Shown here: in pieces, positions 18,003 through 27,241 of the stretch
Position numbering within the stretch: position 1 is the stretch's first letter
How the letters are laid out: every line of letters begins with the position of its first letter
Assembly: GCA_963783245.1 (NCBI GenBank)
Contig: CAWAMS010000002.1
Span: 434,001-498,000, forward strand
Reading direction: 5' to 3'
Origin: Bog-473 sp963783245
GTDB lineage: Bacteria; Actinomycetota; Acidimicrobiia; Acidimicrobiales; RAAP-2
Length of the DNA stretch: 64,000 nt
The notes under the pieces: generated by a model
What the model was told of the DNA's origin: nothing
The model's input: only the letters and a program-made list of their open reading frames with translations
Database searches by the model: none
Position numbers and translations under genes: made by a program

Positions 18003-19457
18003 TCAGCACGGTCGAGGGTCGAAGGACGGGATGGATGGCGTCGTGGCTGCCGGCTTTGGTGACGACCGGCCGGTCGACGTGGACGTCGATCCCGTGGTGG
18101 GTGCGGTGGTCGTCGGCGGCGGACTGGCGGCAACCGTCTGGGGGTCGCCGGCCTGGTTCAGCGGCGGGGTGGTGGGCGATTCGGGATTTCCGCCCAGGAA
18201 TGCGGTGATCGTCTGGCTGGCCTGTGGTTCCTGCACAATCTCGACATCCTCGTTGCCATAGGGCGCATAGACGCCGGGCGTCGTAGGCAGCGTGAGTGCA
18301 TTCACTGAAGATCCGGAGAGGGCGTGATAGCGCTCGGCCAGGCTGAGGAGAGTACCCGGACCCAGCTTGTCGTCCAGGGTGACATCGCGAGCCAGCGAGG
18401 AGATGAACGACACCACCGAAAGCGGGTTGTACGTGGACTTGGCCTTGTTGATCACCGCTTCGATGATCAGGTTCTGACGCTCGATCCGACCGATGTCCGA
18501 CGAATAATCGCTCATCCATTCCCCATCCTCGAAATACTCGAAGTGGCGTGAACGGGACAACGCCAACGCCTGAGTCCCCGAAACGGTCTGACATCCGGCG
18601 GCGAGGTTCAGTCCGGTGCAGTTCTCGTCGATACCGTTCGCATTGCAGTCGCCGTAGTCGCGCACCGGGTAGGGCACATCCATATTGATTCCGTGAAGGG
18701 CGTTCACCATGTCCATGAGGCCGAAGAAGTTGATGACGATCCAGTGACTGATCGGAATGCCCAATGTGTTCTCGATCGTCTTGACGAGCCCGTTGGCGCC
18801 GGTGGCGTTCGGGTTGGGATCGTTGGGTCCGGAGGCGAACGCGGCATTGATCTTGTTCGGGCTCGAGACTCCAGATGACGAAGGGACGCCCGAAAGCGTG
18901 ACCAACGTGTCGCGGGGAATGGAAAGCGTGCTGGCGGTACCCGTCTTCGGGTCGACGTGAATGATCTTGATGGTGTCACTGCGCTGGCCACCGGCCGTCG
19001 TCTGGTTGCCGAACTCCTTTGCCTCAGCTGCCGTCTCTCCGACCCGGGTGTCCGAGCCGATCACGAGTACATTGAACGGGGCACCATCGGCAACGGCGAC
19101 GCAACTGGCACACTTGCCGGTCTTGATCTGATCGAATTCGTAACGGACAAAGCCGTACCCGGCGCCAGCGATCACCAACGCCAGCACGACCGCGGACGAC
19201 AGCACCGTGACGACCTTGCGGCGCCGGCTCCATCGAGGCTTTCCGTTGCGCCGCAACCCGCGGCTCCGCCGTTTCTCCTGGTCAATCCGGGCACCAAGGG
19301 CGGTCAGCCCGGACTCGTTGGCCACCGGACGCTGGACCGATGCGGTACCCGAACCTGGGCCCCGACGGTTGCTCGCTGCCGCAGTCCCGCCGCGACCCTT
19401 GCCACTGCTCTCGGCTGACGCTCGACCAAGGGCCGCGAGTCCCTCTTCATTTGCCAC
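18003..19457 (-). CDS. LytR-CpsA-Psr (LCP) family envelope protein
   Basis: 484 residues. A basic cytoplasmic head, one membrane helix (about 83-105) and the LCP domain (about 125-390) with GSDTR, 'RSDTIKIIHVDP', SIPRD, NKINAAFA and 'DIGRIERQNLI', the Arg/Asp residues that bind the polyprenyl-pyrophosphate. LCP enzymes attach secondary wall polymers to peptidoglycan. The head contains a duplicated ANE-GL-ALG motif. The tail is a Pro/Thr/Ser linker. The GTG at 19457 has no ribosome-binding site; a leaderless ATG at 19522 in another frame, across a homopolymer-rich stretch, may be the true start. Confidence 0.88.
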   Translation of the reverse strand: MANEEGLAALGRASAESSGKGRGGTAAASNRRGPGSGTASVQRPVANESGLTALGARIDQEKRRSRGLRRNGKPRWSRRRKVVTVLSSAVVLALVIAGAGYGFVRYEFDQIKTGKCASCVAVADGAPFNVLVIGSDTRVGETAAEAKEFGNQTTAGGQRSDTIKIIHVDPKTGTASTLSIPRDTLVTLSGVPSSSGVSSPNKINAAFASGPNDPNPNATGANGLVKTIENTLGIPISHWIVINFFGLMDMVNALHGINMDVPYPVRDYGDCNANGIDENCTGLNLAAGCQTVSGTQALALSRSRHFEYFEDGEWMSDYSSDIGRIERQNLIIEAVINKAKSTYNPLSVVSFISSLARDVTLDDKLGPGTLLSLAERYHALSGSSVNALTLPTTPGVYAPYGNEDVEIVQEPQASQTITAFLGGNPESPTTPPLNQAGDPQTVAASPPPTTTAPTTGSTSTSTGRSSPKPAATTPSIPSFDPRPC

Positions 19458-19530
19458 GCGTTCACGGCCCAGGCCCCGGGGGGCGCGGGGGATCCGTCGT
19501 CGGGGCGACGACTATCTGCCATGGCCGTTT

Positions 19531-19536
19531 ACGGTA
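19531..19536 (-). promoter_or_regulatory. -10 box of a likely leaderless promoter (LCP gene)
   Basis: TACCGT, 8 nt before an ATG at 19522. That ATG opens 'MADSRRPDDGSPAPP', which would join the LCP frame after one base shift near 19460-19490. Confidence 0.4.
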
Positions 19537-19678
19537 GCAAGGTCCCTCGGCTCGTTGAAGGCACCCCGCCCCGATCTCTCCATCCCGGTGACCAGTCATT
19601 GCGGAGTCGGTAGTGTGGCGGGTTGTGGCTTCGGGACTCCCTCCGTGCCCGATCGCTTCATTCTCTGACCAAGGAACG

Positions 19679-21151
19679 ATGCACGACCCCCGTTCGTTGC
19701 TGTCATCGTGTTCGCCTTTGTGCTCGCGACGACGATGGCTCGTCGCGGGTACGGCGGTGACGTCTCGGGTGGCGGACGCGGCGACGGCGACACCGCAGCC
19801 GGTGTCGGCGGTCGCGCTCGATCCCGACCCCGGACGCTGGCGGGTACTGGACGGCCCACAACAATGGCGTCGTCGCGACGGACGGGGACGCAGCCCTTCA
19901 TAGGTGACGCCTCGGGAGCATCGCTCAACCAGCCCATCGTGGGCATGGCGTCGACGCCCGACGGGAAGGGCTACTGGCTGGTCGCCTCCGACGGCGGCAT
20001 CTTCACCTTCGGCGACGCCTCGTTCTTCGGGTCGATGGGTGGCGTGCACCTCAACCAGCCCATCGTGGGCATGGCGGCGACGCCCGACGGGAAGGGCTAC
20101 TGGCTGGTCGCCTCCGACGGCGGCATCTTCACCTTCGGCGACGCCTCGTTCTTCGGCTCGATGGGTGGCGTGCACCTCAACCAGCCCATCGTGGGCATGG
20201 CGGCGACGCCCGACGGGAAGGGCTACTGGCTGGTCGCCTCCGACGGCGGCATCTTCACCTTCGGCGACGCCGCGTTCTTCGGGTCGATGGGTGGCCAGCG
20301 CATCAACCGCCCGATGGTCGGCATGGCGGCGACACCCGACGGGAAGGGCTACTGGCTCGGTCGCCTCCGACGGCGGCATCTTCACCTTCGGCGACGCCGC
20401 GTTCTACGGGTCGATGGGTGGTCAGCCGCTAAACCGCCCGGTGGTCGGCATGGCGGCGACGCCGACGGGAAGGGCTATTTCGAGCTCGGGGCCGACGGCG
20501 GCATCTTCACCTTCGGCGACGCATCGTCCAGCGCGCAGCCGCGGCCTGATGGAACGACGCGGCGACCGACGGCGCCGAAGCAGGTGTCGTCGAGGTGACC
20601 ATCGTCGGCGCCACCGCTCACCACGTGGCAGACGACGTCAGGCTGGGAACAGGCCCTCCCGGCCTGCCGGCGGTCAACGGCTCGTCAGGGTGGGAGTACG
20701 GCCCCGACCGTCGTGAGGGGGACGACAGCACCCGATAGGGATCTACCCGATCGGCGCCACCATGTACGGCAATGATCCAAACCCGGGGGTCTCCTTTCCC
20801 TACCACCAGCTCGTCTGCGGCGACTGGTGGGACGAGGATGGTTACGGGGGCAGTCCCACCTACAACACCTTTCAACACGTTCCTTGCGGCACGACGCCAC
20901 CGTATGCCGGAGCGAGCGAAGCGCTGTGGACCGAGACGACCGCATACCCCTATTTCGCGGTGATCGATTTCAACATGCCGCCGGTCGGGCCGCTGGGGTC
21001 CGGCATCTTCCTCCATGCAAACGTCGGCGAACCAACCGCTGGATGTGTCAGCCTGCCGCTGGCCGACCTGGTGGCGGTGCTCAGGTGGTTGCAGCCTTCC
21101 ATGAACCCGGTGATCGTCATGGGCCCGGACAGCGTGGTCCGGAACTACTGA
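19679..21151 (+). pseudogene. exported repeat protein fused to L,D-transpeptidase (YkuD) domain, multiply frameshifted
   Basis: Pieces of one protein lie in all three frames: a hydrophobic leader (about 19697-19745), 'YWTAHNNGVVATDGDAAL' (19845-19897), five 42-residue repeats (19924-20530), then 'TTWQTTSGWEQALP', 'GWEYGPDRREGDDST' and finally the transpeptidase domain from MYGNDPNPG (20762) to the stop at 21151. The YkuD catalytic motif is intact: GIFLHA then TAGCVSLP with His and Cys. At least six single-base shifts are needed, several in C or G runs (for example 20357, 20461, 20731). It is decayed or badly sequenced. If repaired it would crosslink or modify peptidoglycan outside the cell. 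Confidence 0.7.
19924..20530 (+). repeat. 126-bp coding tandem repeat, about five units
   Basis: Units start at 19924, 20050, 20176 and 20302, the last near 20429 after a one-base gain. Each encodes LNQPIVGMAATPDGKGYW then LVASDGGIFTFGDASFFGS and MGG. The first three units are almost identical in DNA. Confidence 0.9.
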
Positions 21152-21199
21152 GTCCTGCGCTGAAAGGGAGGGGGGAGAAGGAAAGGTAGGACCTGGGCG

Positions 21200-22137
21200 G
21201 ACCACGCCGGTCTCGGACGCGCCCTTCAGGCGAAGGTCACGCAACAACGGAAATCGGAAGAGTTGGCGTTCTCCGAGGTCTTCGAGGCCGAGTGTCACTT
21301 CAATCGCCCATCGACCGGGCGGAACGGCATAACCGAGATCCGGTTCGAGCGATGCCGTGCCGACCAACACGGGAATCGCAACAGATGTACGCGGTGGCAC
21401 ACGAAATCGAACCAGGGGCAGGGATTGGGCTCCCGCATATCCCCCGACCGCGCGCAAGTCTCAGGATCGACAACCTGGCGCGGTCACTTGGCCGTTGGTC
21501 AAGACGACGAGTCGTCCTGACCGTGGTTGTGCAGACGTATCGTGCTCTTGAGATTGTCTCCCGACCTGACGACCAAGTCGTCATCCAGTGAAACGGAGAG
21601 CTCGTTCGGTAAGGATTCTGGTGCAGGGTGACGGGACTTGGCCGAACCCGACCCAACGGGCATGGACCGTGCGCCGTCCGGATAATGAAGCCATCCGACA
21701 ACGAGCTCCACTGCGTTTCCGTATCGCTCATACAACGCGTGTGCGAGGGGCTCCTGATCCGCACGAAGCCGGATGTTGACGCGCCAAGCCGCGCCCCTGC
21801 CAACGCCCCATCCACTGAATACCCCAGGCTCAACGGACCGTTGGAGTGCATCGATCTCGGTCCGAATCTCCTCAAGACGGGTGCGCGGCCATGGGGACGG
21901 CCGCACCTCCAGCTGATCGGGATACGCCACCAGCCGACGAAGCGCCCGTTCGTGTGCTCCGAGCCCATCTCCTGCGAAGAGAGTGACGATACGAACGGAA
22001 GGCACGTTCTCGAAGCGAAGCTCCACCCATGCTTCGGGATGCGATTCCCCGTAGTGACGGACCACGGCAGCATCAGCTCGCAGCTTGTTCTGCTCGAATC
22101 CGATGTTGCGTTGCTCAGGCTCCTGGGCCACGTTCAA
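21200..22137 (-). pseudogene. uncharacterised protein, disrupted
   Basis: The first 212 residues from 22137 read well ('ADAAVVRHYGESHPEAWVEL', 'IDALQRSVEPGVFSGWGVG', 'ELSVSLDDDLVV') and stop at 21499. The sequence then continues in another frame: LVVLTNGQVTA, a TGA near 21465, then 'GYAGAQSLPLVRFRVPPRTS' and 'GYAVPPGRWAIEVTLGLE' to about 21230. The C-terminal piece looks like an Ig-type beta domain. Two or more shifts are needed, so this is a pseudogene or error-rich. Family not recognised. It converges on the equally broken transpeptidase locus. Confidence 0.45.
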
Positions 22138-22223
22138 GTCTGCCCTATTTGCGAGGACTGAAATGCTACGGCGGTATCATGCGATCCGGCGACGGAGATC
22201 ATCGGCTCCACGAGGAGGCTTCC

Positions 22224-22619
22224 ATGCTTGAGCTCCCGACGATCGCCCATGTCACGTTGACGGTGAGTGATCTCGACCGCAGTGTCCGGTGGTACGAACG
22301 CCTCTTCGACGTGGAGATGTTCGTGGACGAAAGCCCCGGACCATTCCGACGAGCCGTCTGGCTTGTCGGAGGTCAGACCCTCGTCGGACTCCACCAGTTT
22401 CCCGATCCCTCTGACACCCTTCCATTTGATGAACGTCGCATTGGTCTGGACCACTTGGCGTTCGCATGTAGAAGGCGAAATGATCTGGAGGCTTGGCAGA
22501 TCCGGCTCGAAGAGCTCGGAGTCGCCAACGGTGGCATCGTCGATGCCGATTACGGCTCTGCACTGTCCTGCCGTGACCCGGACAACATCGCATTGGAATT
22601 CTTTGCTCCGGCCACCTAG
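22224..22619 (+). CDS. VOC family protein (glyoxalase/dioxygenase fold), single domain
   Basis: 131 residues. 'IAHVTLTVSDLDRSVRWYER' opens the first beta-alpha-beta-beta-beta module, and 'GLDHLAFAC' and 'DPDNIALEFFAP' close the second with the metal-ligand His and Glu positions of glyoxalase-like enzymes. A dimeric metal-dependent lyase, isomerase or binding protein is likely; substrate unknown. ATG 22224 is set by a strong GAGGAGG 7 nt upstream. Confidence 0.88.
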   Translation: MLELPTIAHVTLTVSDLDRSVRWYERLFDVEMFVDESPGPFRRAVWLVGGQTLVGLHQFPDPSDTLPFDERRIGLDHLAFACRRRNDLEAWQIRLEELGVANGGIVDADYGSALSCRDPDNIALEFFAPAT

Positions 22620-22721
22620 AGATGCCACTTCGGCGTGGTGCAGGTCTCGGGTGACCTCGCGATCGGGCTGTTCGGCGAGCGCGGCACCGGAGGGGACGCT
22701 GCCCTGAACTGGGACAACTCT

Positions 22722-22795
<74 letters not shown>

Positions 22796-22820
22796 GAAAC
22801 GGTGAGCAGTGTATAGCGTC

Positions 22821-22826
22821 TACCGT
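22821..22826 (+). promoter_or_regulatory. -10 box of a likely leaderless promoter (truncated haemoglobin gene)
   Basis: TACCGT, 7 nt before GTG 22834, no ribosome-binding site. It lies 26 bp outside the 5' end of the tRNA-Gly gene on the other strand. Confidence 0.5.
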
Positions 22827-22833
22827 CGTCGCT

Positions 22834-23211
22834 GTGGACGCGCTCTTCGACCGTGTGAATGGGGAACAATTCTTCGTCGACCTTGTCGACCGCTTTTATC
22901 TCGGCGTCGCCGGTGACCTCTTGTTGCGTCCGTTGTATCCGGACGATCTGACCGAAGCAAAGCGCCATCTGGCCCTGTTCCTGATGCAGTACTGGGGCGG
23001 TCCAGCGACCTACAACGAGCAACGGGGCCATCCGAGGCTGCGCATGCGCCACGTGCCATTCGTCATTGGCCCGGCGGAGCGGGATGCCTGGTTGCGCCAT
23101 ATGCGTCGTGCGATCGACCAGATGGAGGCGCTGGGTCTCTCGGTCGCCGATGCCGAAGAGTTGCGCGCCTATTTCGACATGGCCGCCCACTCCTTGGTCA
23201 ACGCCCCGTAG
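22834..23211 (+). CDS. glbO: group II truncated haemoglobin (GlbO/TrHbO type)
   Basis: 125 residues from GTG 22834. 'FFVDLVDRFYLGVAGDLLLR', 'LALFLMQYWGGP' and 'GHPRLRMRHVPF' match TrHb group II; the proximal heme ligand is His73 and the Trp of 'DAWLRHM' (about 86) is the group II G8 Trp. It would bind O2 or peroxide and take part in redox detoxification or oxygen delivery in the cytoplasm. Single-gene unit next to tRNA-Gly, probably leaderless. Confidence 0.92.
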   Translation: MDALFDRVNGEQFFVDLVDRFYLGVAGDLLLRPLYPDDLTEAKRHLALFLMQYWGGPATYNEQRGHPRLRMRHVPFVIGPAERDAWLRHMRRAIDQMEALGLSVADAEELRAYFDMAAHSLVNAP

Positions 23212-23339
23212 CAACCAGAGCACGGTGAATCCGAGTTGTCTCCCCGGGGCTCGGGGCGAGATCCTGCGGCCCGGTGCGCGAGGGGCTTCCATCGGATACC
23301 GTCGGCTGGAGGCGGGTCAGCCGACAGGGAAGGAGAGTC

Positions 23340-24128
23340 ATGGAGGTTCAGCGATACGAGGACGGCATTCCCTCTTGGGTCGACCTAGGAAGCTCCGACG
23401 TGAACGGAGCCAGGGAGTTTTACCACGGCCTGTTCGGCTGGAATGCCCCCGAGGGACCGCCGGAAGCCGGGGGCTACACCGTGTGTGACATCGACGGGAA
23501 GACGGTGGCGGGACTGGGGCCGAACATGAACCCCGCCGCGCCGCCCCACTGGTCCACGTACGTCAATGTGGACAGCGCCGACGACACCGTTGCCAAGGTC
23601 GAGGCCAACGGCGGCACGGTGTACGTGGCGCCTATGGACGTCATGGACGCAGGGAGGATGGCGGTATTCGCTGACACCGAAGGTGCCGTGATCGGCCTGT
23701 GGCAGCCGGGCCGGCACGTAGGGGCACAGCTGGTCAACGTGCCCGGTACCTACTGCTGGAGCGAGCTCATGACCGATGACCTGGCCGGTGCGAAGGGGTT
23801 CTACAAGGCCGTCTTCGGATGGGATGCCGAGACGCAGGGACCGGAGGGTCCGGAGGGTCCGGGGGGCTACACGGAGTGGAAGCTCGGAGGGAGATCCATC
23901 GGTGGGATGATGTCCAAGCCGCCCACCATGCCCCCCAACACACCATCCTTCTGGGGCGTCTATTTCGCCGTCGAAGACACGGACGCAACACTTTCCAAAG
24001 CGCAGGCGCTGGGTGCTTCGGTCCTGATGCCGGCGACCGATATCGAGCCCGGTCGCTTCGCCGTGCTCGCTGACCCCGGGGGTGCGATGTTCAACGTTCT
24101 GGCTCTCAAGCCAGGGCTTCAGGCGTAA
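23340..24128 (+). CDS. VOC family protein with two glyoxalase-like domains
   Basis: 262 residues; ATG 23340 behind AAGGAGAG. Two tandem halves repeat the same module: 'GIPSWVDLGSSDVNGAREFY' with 'VFADTEGAVIGLWQP' (about 8-122) and 'CWSELMTDDLAGAKGFYKAV' with LADPGGAMFNVL (about 138-258). This is the two-domain arrangement common in Streptomyces-type hydroxylase/glyoxalase proteins. Metal-ligand positions are only partly conserved, so binding rather than catalysis is possible. Confidence 0.9.
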   Translation: MEVQRYEDGIPSWVDLGSSDVNGAREFYHGLFGWNAPEGPPEAGGYTVCDIDGKTVAGLGPNMNPAAPPHWSTYVNVDSADDTVAKVEANGGTVYVAPMDVMDAGRMAVFADTEGAVIGLWQPGRHVGAQLVNVPGTYCWSELMTDDLAGAKGFYKAVFGWDAETQGPEGPEGPGGYTEWKLGGRSIGGMMSKPPTMPPNTPSFWGVYFAVEDTDATLSKAQALGASVLMPATDIEPGRFAVLADPGGAMFNVLALKPGLQA

Positions 24129-24175
24129 CGTGGAGCAATTCATCTTTCCCGCGACCCGATAGGGCCGCTCCGTGG

Positions 24176-24955
24176 CTAGCCCTGCGAGCGATGTTGGCCG
24201 CGGGCGATGATGGCGTCGCGCTCTTGATCAAGGCGCGCCTGGTTGAAACGGTCCTCCATCCATTTGCCGGAGGCCTGCGCCTCCGCGGCCCAGGCCTCGG
24301 GCCCGAGCAACGCGGCGACGACGTCGTAGACGCGGCGGACTTCCCGGACGTTCTCCGCCGGAAGTGAGGCAATGGACGACGCAAGTTCACGAGCGCGATC
24401 CATTAAGCCCTCGTGCGGCACGACTTCGACGACCAGTCCCCACTCGTAGGCCGTGCGGGCATCGATGAAATCACCGGTGAACGACATCCGCCGAGCCCGA
24501 TCGATGCCGATGAGCTCGGGGAGCCGAATGCTCATCCCTCCACCAGGTACGACACCCACCCGGGCGTGGGTGTCGGCGAAGCGAGCACGATCCGACGCGA
24601 TGAGGAAGTCGCACGACATGGCCAACTCAAGTCCGCCCGTCACCGCTGCTCCATTGATCGCACCGATGACGGGTGTGTTGTGGACCGGCATGAGGCCGAA
24701 GTGGGCGCCCGTGCCGGTGTGCAGTCGCTCGGTGACCGAGTGCAGTTCGGCCGAGAGGGATCGCAGGTCGAATCCCGCGCAGAAGGCCGGATCCGCACCC
24801 GTGAGGATGATCGCGCCGACCTCCTCCCGCAGGTCCAGGTCCACGATCGCTTCATCGAGGAGGCGGGTCACTTCGCCAGAGAGTGCGTTGCGCGCTTCGG
24901 GACGATTCAAGGTGATCGTTCCGACATTGTCGGACACCTCAACTTCAACCAGCAT
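24176..24955 (-). CDS. enoyl-CoA hydratase/isomerase family protein
   Basis: 259 residues, standard crotonase length. 'LNRPEARNALSGE', 'GADPAFCAGFDL' (first oxyanion-hole element), 'INGAAVTGGLELAM' and 'DFLIASDRARFADTHARVGV' are all in place; the catalytic Glu region reads 'GLELAMSCD' and 'PGGGMSIRLPELIG'. It would hydrate or isomerise an acyl-CoA in beta-oxidation or a related degradation route. AGAAGG precedes ATG 24955. No acyl-CoA dehydrogenase adjoins it. Confidence 0.92.
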   Translation of the reverse strand: MLVEVEVSDNVGTITLNRPEARNALSGEVTRLLDEAIVDLDLREEVGAIILTGADPAFCAGFDLRSLSAELHSVTERLHTGTGAHFGLMPVHNTPVIGAINGAAVTGGLELAMSCDFLIASDRARFADTHARVGVVPGGGMSIRLPELIGIDRARRMSFTGDFIDARTAYEWGLVVEVVPHEGLMDRARELASSIASLPAENVREVRRVYDVVAALLGPEAWAAEAQASGKWMEDRFNQARLDQERDAIIARGQHRSQG

Positions 24956-25341
24956 CGCAGAACCTTCTCTCTTGTTCGTTTCGTGGTGGTGCCGATGATC
25001 GGATCGTCGGACCGGCGCGTCTTGACTCGCTCACCCGAAAGGCCTCCGGATCGATCCAGCAGTCCTTCGCGAGCAGCGGGCGGACTGTGGCGTGAACGTC
25101 GTCGGACCGAGAGCGAGCCCACTCCAACGATGAAGACGACGACGACAATGATGCCGAGCATCGACAAGGCGACGGCGAGCCCCCCTTCCTTGTCGCCGTG
25201 GACCGTACCCCCCTTTTGTCCGGCAGTGATGCGGCCGGCTCGCCCGTCCACGTGGGTCGGCGTATCGGCCAGGGCGTGGGGTACGGCGGCATTCACGCGA
25301 ATCCCGTCGAGCGCCCACAGAAGGGCACACCGAGCCACCAT
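24907..25341 (-). CDS. possible small single-helix membrane protein (doubtful)
   Basis: An open frame of 144 codons holds one strongly hydrophobic segment (LSMLGIIVVVVFIVGVG) followed by a basic turn, which is unusual for a chance frame. Against it, the frame overlaps the start of the enoyl-CoA hydratase by 49 nt and no ribosome-binding site is clear. Kept as a low-confidence candidate. Confidence 0.25.
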   Translation of the reverse strand: MVARCALLWALDGIRVNAAVPHALADTPTHVDGRAGRITAGQKGGTVHGDKEGGLAVALSMLGIIVVVVFIVGVGSLSVRRRSRHSPPAAREGLLDRSGGLSGERVKTRRSDDPIIGTTTKRTREKVLRCWLKLRCPTMSERSP

Positions 25342-25408
25342 CGCGTGTACGCCGACGCGGAGCTGGGGCGACAGCCCCTCGCTTGTCCATGTTCGCCATC
25401 ACATCCGG
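24956..25408. other. 453-bp stretch without a secure gene
   Basis: Apart from the doubtful minus-strand membrane peptide frame, I see no promoter, RNA or repeat. Base composition is ordinary for the window. Confidence 0.4.
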
Positions 25409-26024
25409 TCAGGTGGCCGCATTCGTGTTCTCCGCGTCAGGACGGCTCCTCCATCCATCTCGCAGAAGGGAGAATATGTAGACATCGCTCTGGTTGTCGT
25501 TGATCCGTTCCCACCCTTGAAGGAACGCCTCCCGCGTGAACCCTGCGAACTCCGCCGTGCGCTGCGAAGCGACATTCCAGGGCTCGATGAAGAGGTGTAG
25601 CCGCGGAATGGCCAGTGTTCCGAACGCGAAGGTGACAACTGCCCGCAGGGCCCACCCCGCACGCTTCTGGCCTCGAGCACCAGGTATGACCCAATAGCCG
25701 ATGGAGGCACGACCGCTCTCGATCTCATGGAGCCACAACCCCAGAGCTCCGAACGCTTGACGCTGGTCGGCCGGGTCGGCGATCACGAAGAGGAAGCCGT
25801 TTCCTTCGATCGCTTGTCGTTGCTGCCGGTCGATGAAGGCGCGGCCCTTCGTCGTCGCTGTACGTCGACGGGACGGAGGTCACTGCGGGAATGTACGGAT
25901 CTGTTGCCGCCTGCCGGATGAGAGGAAGGTCGGAGAGCAGGAACGGGCGTAAGAGCACCGGCCCGCTCCGTAGCTCTGGGACGGTCAAAGGCGCTTCGAA
26001 CGCAGAGAGGTCGAACGTGCTCAT
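25409..26024 (-). CDS. GNAT family N-acetyltransferase (single frameshift)
   Basis: N-terminal half from ATG 26024: 'RSGPVLLRPFLLSDLPLIRQ' and 'SVPSTYSDDEG'. The C-terminal half lies in another frame: 'ADPADQRQAFGALGLWLHEI', 'GYWVIPGARGQKRAGWALRA' and 'FIEPWNVASQRTAEFAGF'. One extra base in the GGG run at 25845-25847 explains the break; the restored protein is about 204 residues, normal for a RimJ/RimL-type enzyme. The start overlaps the upstream gene's stop by ATGA, so the two genes are co-translated. Confidence 0.75.
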
Positions 26025-27172
26025 TGGAGGGGGAAGTAGCCCGGTACCAGATGGTGGCTGGTGTCGAGGTATCCCTTGGCCTCGGGAGGTCCCCCGAACC
26101 GGCCGTGACTCCACCGCACCTCGACGTGGCCGGACACCTCAAGGACTCGGCCCGAATTGCGCTCACGCACGCTGGCCTTCCATCCGACGCGAGGCTGGCC
26201 ACCCGGTTGTGGGAAGATCTCGAGCCGCATCAGGCGGAAGAGTTGTTTCCAGTCCCACGGCGTGGCGATGCGAAGGCGTAACGATCGCGCCGAGCTCGAA
26301 CCAAGGACGAAATACGGCGCACTTCCCATCCGCAAGAGCCGCCATAGCATCGCCTCGCCTGCATGCGCGCCGCCGGAAAGTGCAGCATGCCAGCGGGACA
26401 CGGAGGCACGTGCCACCTCATCGGAGAGCTCGCGGTAGGCCGCCTTGGCCTCCCCGGGCCAGCCAGCCTTCAGCCGCTCCCCCAGGGCGGTCCGATGGGC
26501 GGACGTCAGGTCAACGGCGCGATCGGGGAGGTCGTGCAGCGTTGCCGACGAGTGCCGCGCGACGGCGCCATTGCGGTTCGACCCCGCGCCAGCCGACCAT
26601 CCGAGCCCAGGCAGTGCGAGAGCCTCGCCCCCCGCGTCGCCTGCGGGAGCGAATTCGGGCCCGGCCTCGCCTCTGAGTGCCAGACGCACGACATCGAAGA
26701 GTTCCTGGTACTGCACCGGAGCGACCTCGGCGTACCAGTCGCCTCCTGCGCCCCTCCTGCGCCCGGCGAGGCCGCCGACCAGCAGGGAATCGAAGATGTG
26801 AGCGGGCGATGCATTGAACAGGATGTCCGACATGTACTTGCAGCTGACCAGGTAGACGTGGTCAATTCGGAGGTCCACCGGCGCCACTTCGTCACCGCTG
26901 CCGCGCACCGCCCCCTTCCACTCCACAATCTCGGGCCGACGTCCACGGAGACCATCGCGAGCAGCGAGGAACGTCCGCCCATTCAGCCAGGCGGAGTGAA
27001 ACTCGGTGTCGTACGCGCCGCCGGCCCGGATGGAACTGAGGAGATCCCAGTTGTCGGGCGACAGGCTGCGCATCACTGCCGAGCGTGAGGCCAGGACCTG
27101 ATCGAGGTCGCCCTCGCCGAGCATGCCGAGGCCCGTGCCGAGCTCGGTCACCATGGTGCGCAGATTTGGCAC
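26021..27172 (-). CDS. uncharacterised protein with weak PD-(D/E)XK-like core
   Basis: 383 residues from a GTG start 6 nt after an AAGGAT box. Soluble, no signal. Residues 78-116 contain 'RPEIVEWKGAV' (Glu81, Glu84, Lys86) and 'DLRIDHVYLVSCKYMSDI' (Asp104, Ser110-x-Lys112), a spacing like the acidic strand plus (E/D/S)xK strand of restriction-endonuclease-fold nucleases. The remainder is mixed and rich in Trp/Arg near the C-terminus. I do not recognise the family. It is coupled by ATGA to a GNAT gene and follows another GNAT gene, so a small three-gene operon is likely. Confidence 0.65.
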   Translation of the reverse strand: MPNLRTMVTELGTGLGMLGEGDLDQVLASRSAVMRSLSPDNWDLLSSIRAGGAYDTEFHSAWLNGRTFLAARDGLRGRRPEIVEWKGAVRGSGDEVAPVDLRIDHVYLVSCKYMSDILFNASPAHIFDSLLVGGLAGRRRGAGGDWYAEVAPVQYQELFDVVRLALRGEAGPEFAPAGDAGGEALALPGLGWSAGAGSNRNGAVARHSSATLHDLPDRAVDLTSAHRTALGERLKAGWPGEAKAAYRELSDEVARASVSRWHAALSGGAHAGEAMLWRLLRMGSAPYFVLGSSSARSLRLRIATPWDWKQLFRLMRLEIFPQPGGQPRVGWKASVRERNSGRVLEVSGHVEVRWSHGRFGGPPEAKGYLDTSHHLVPGYFPLQ

Positions 27173-27241
27173 GTCCGCATCCTTCCACGCTGACCCCGGC
27201 CGTTCGCGTACCGGCTCGAGGGGGGCGTGTGAGGAAGGGTC

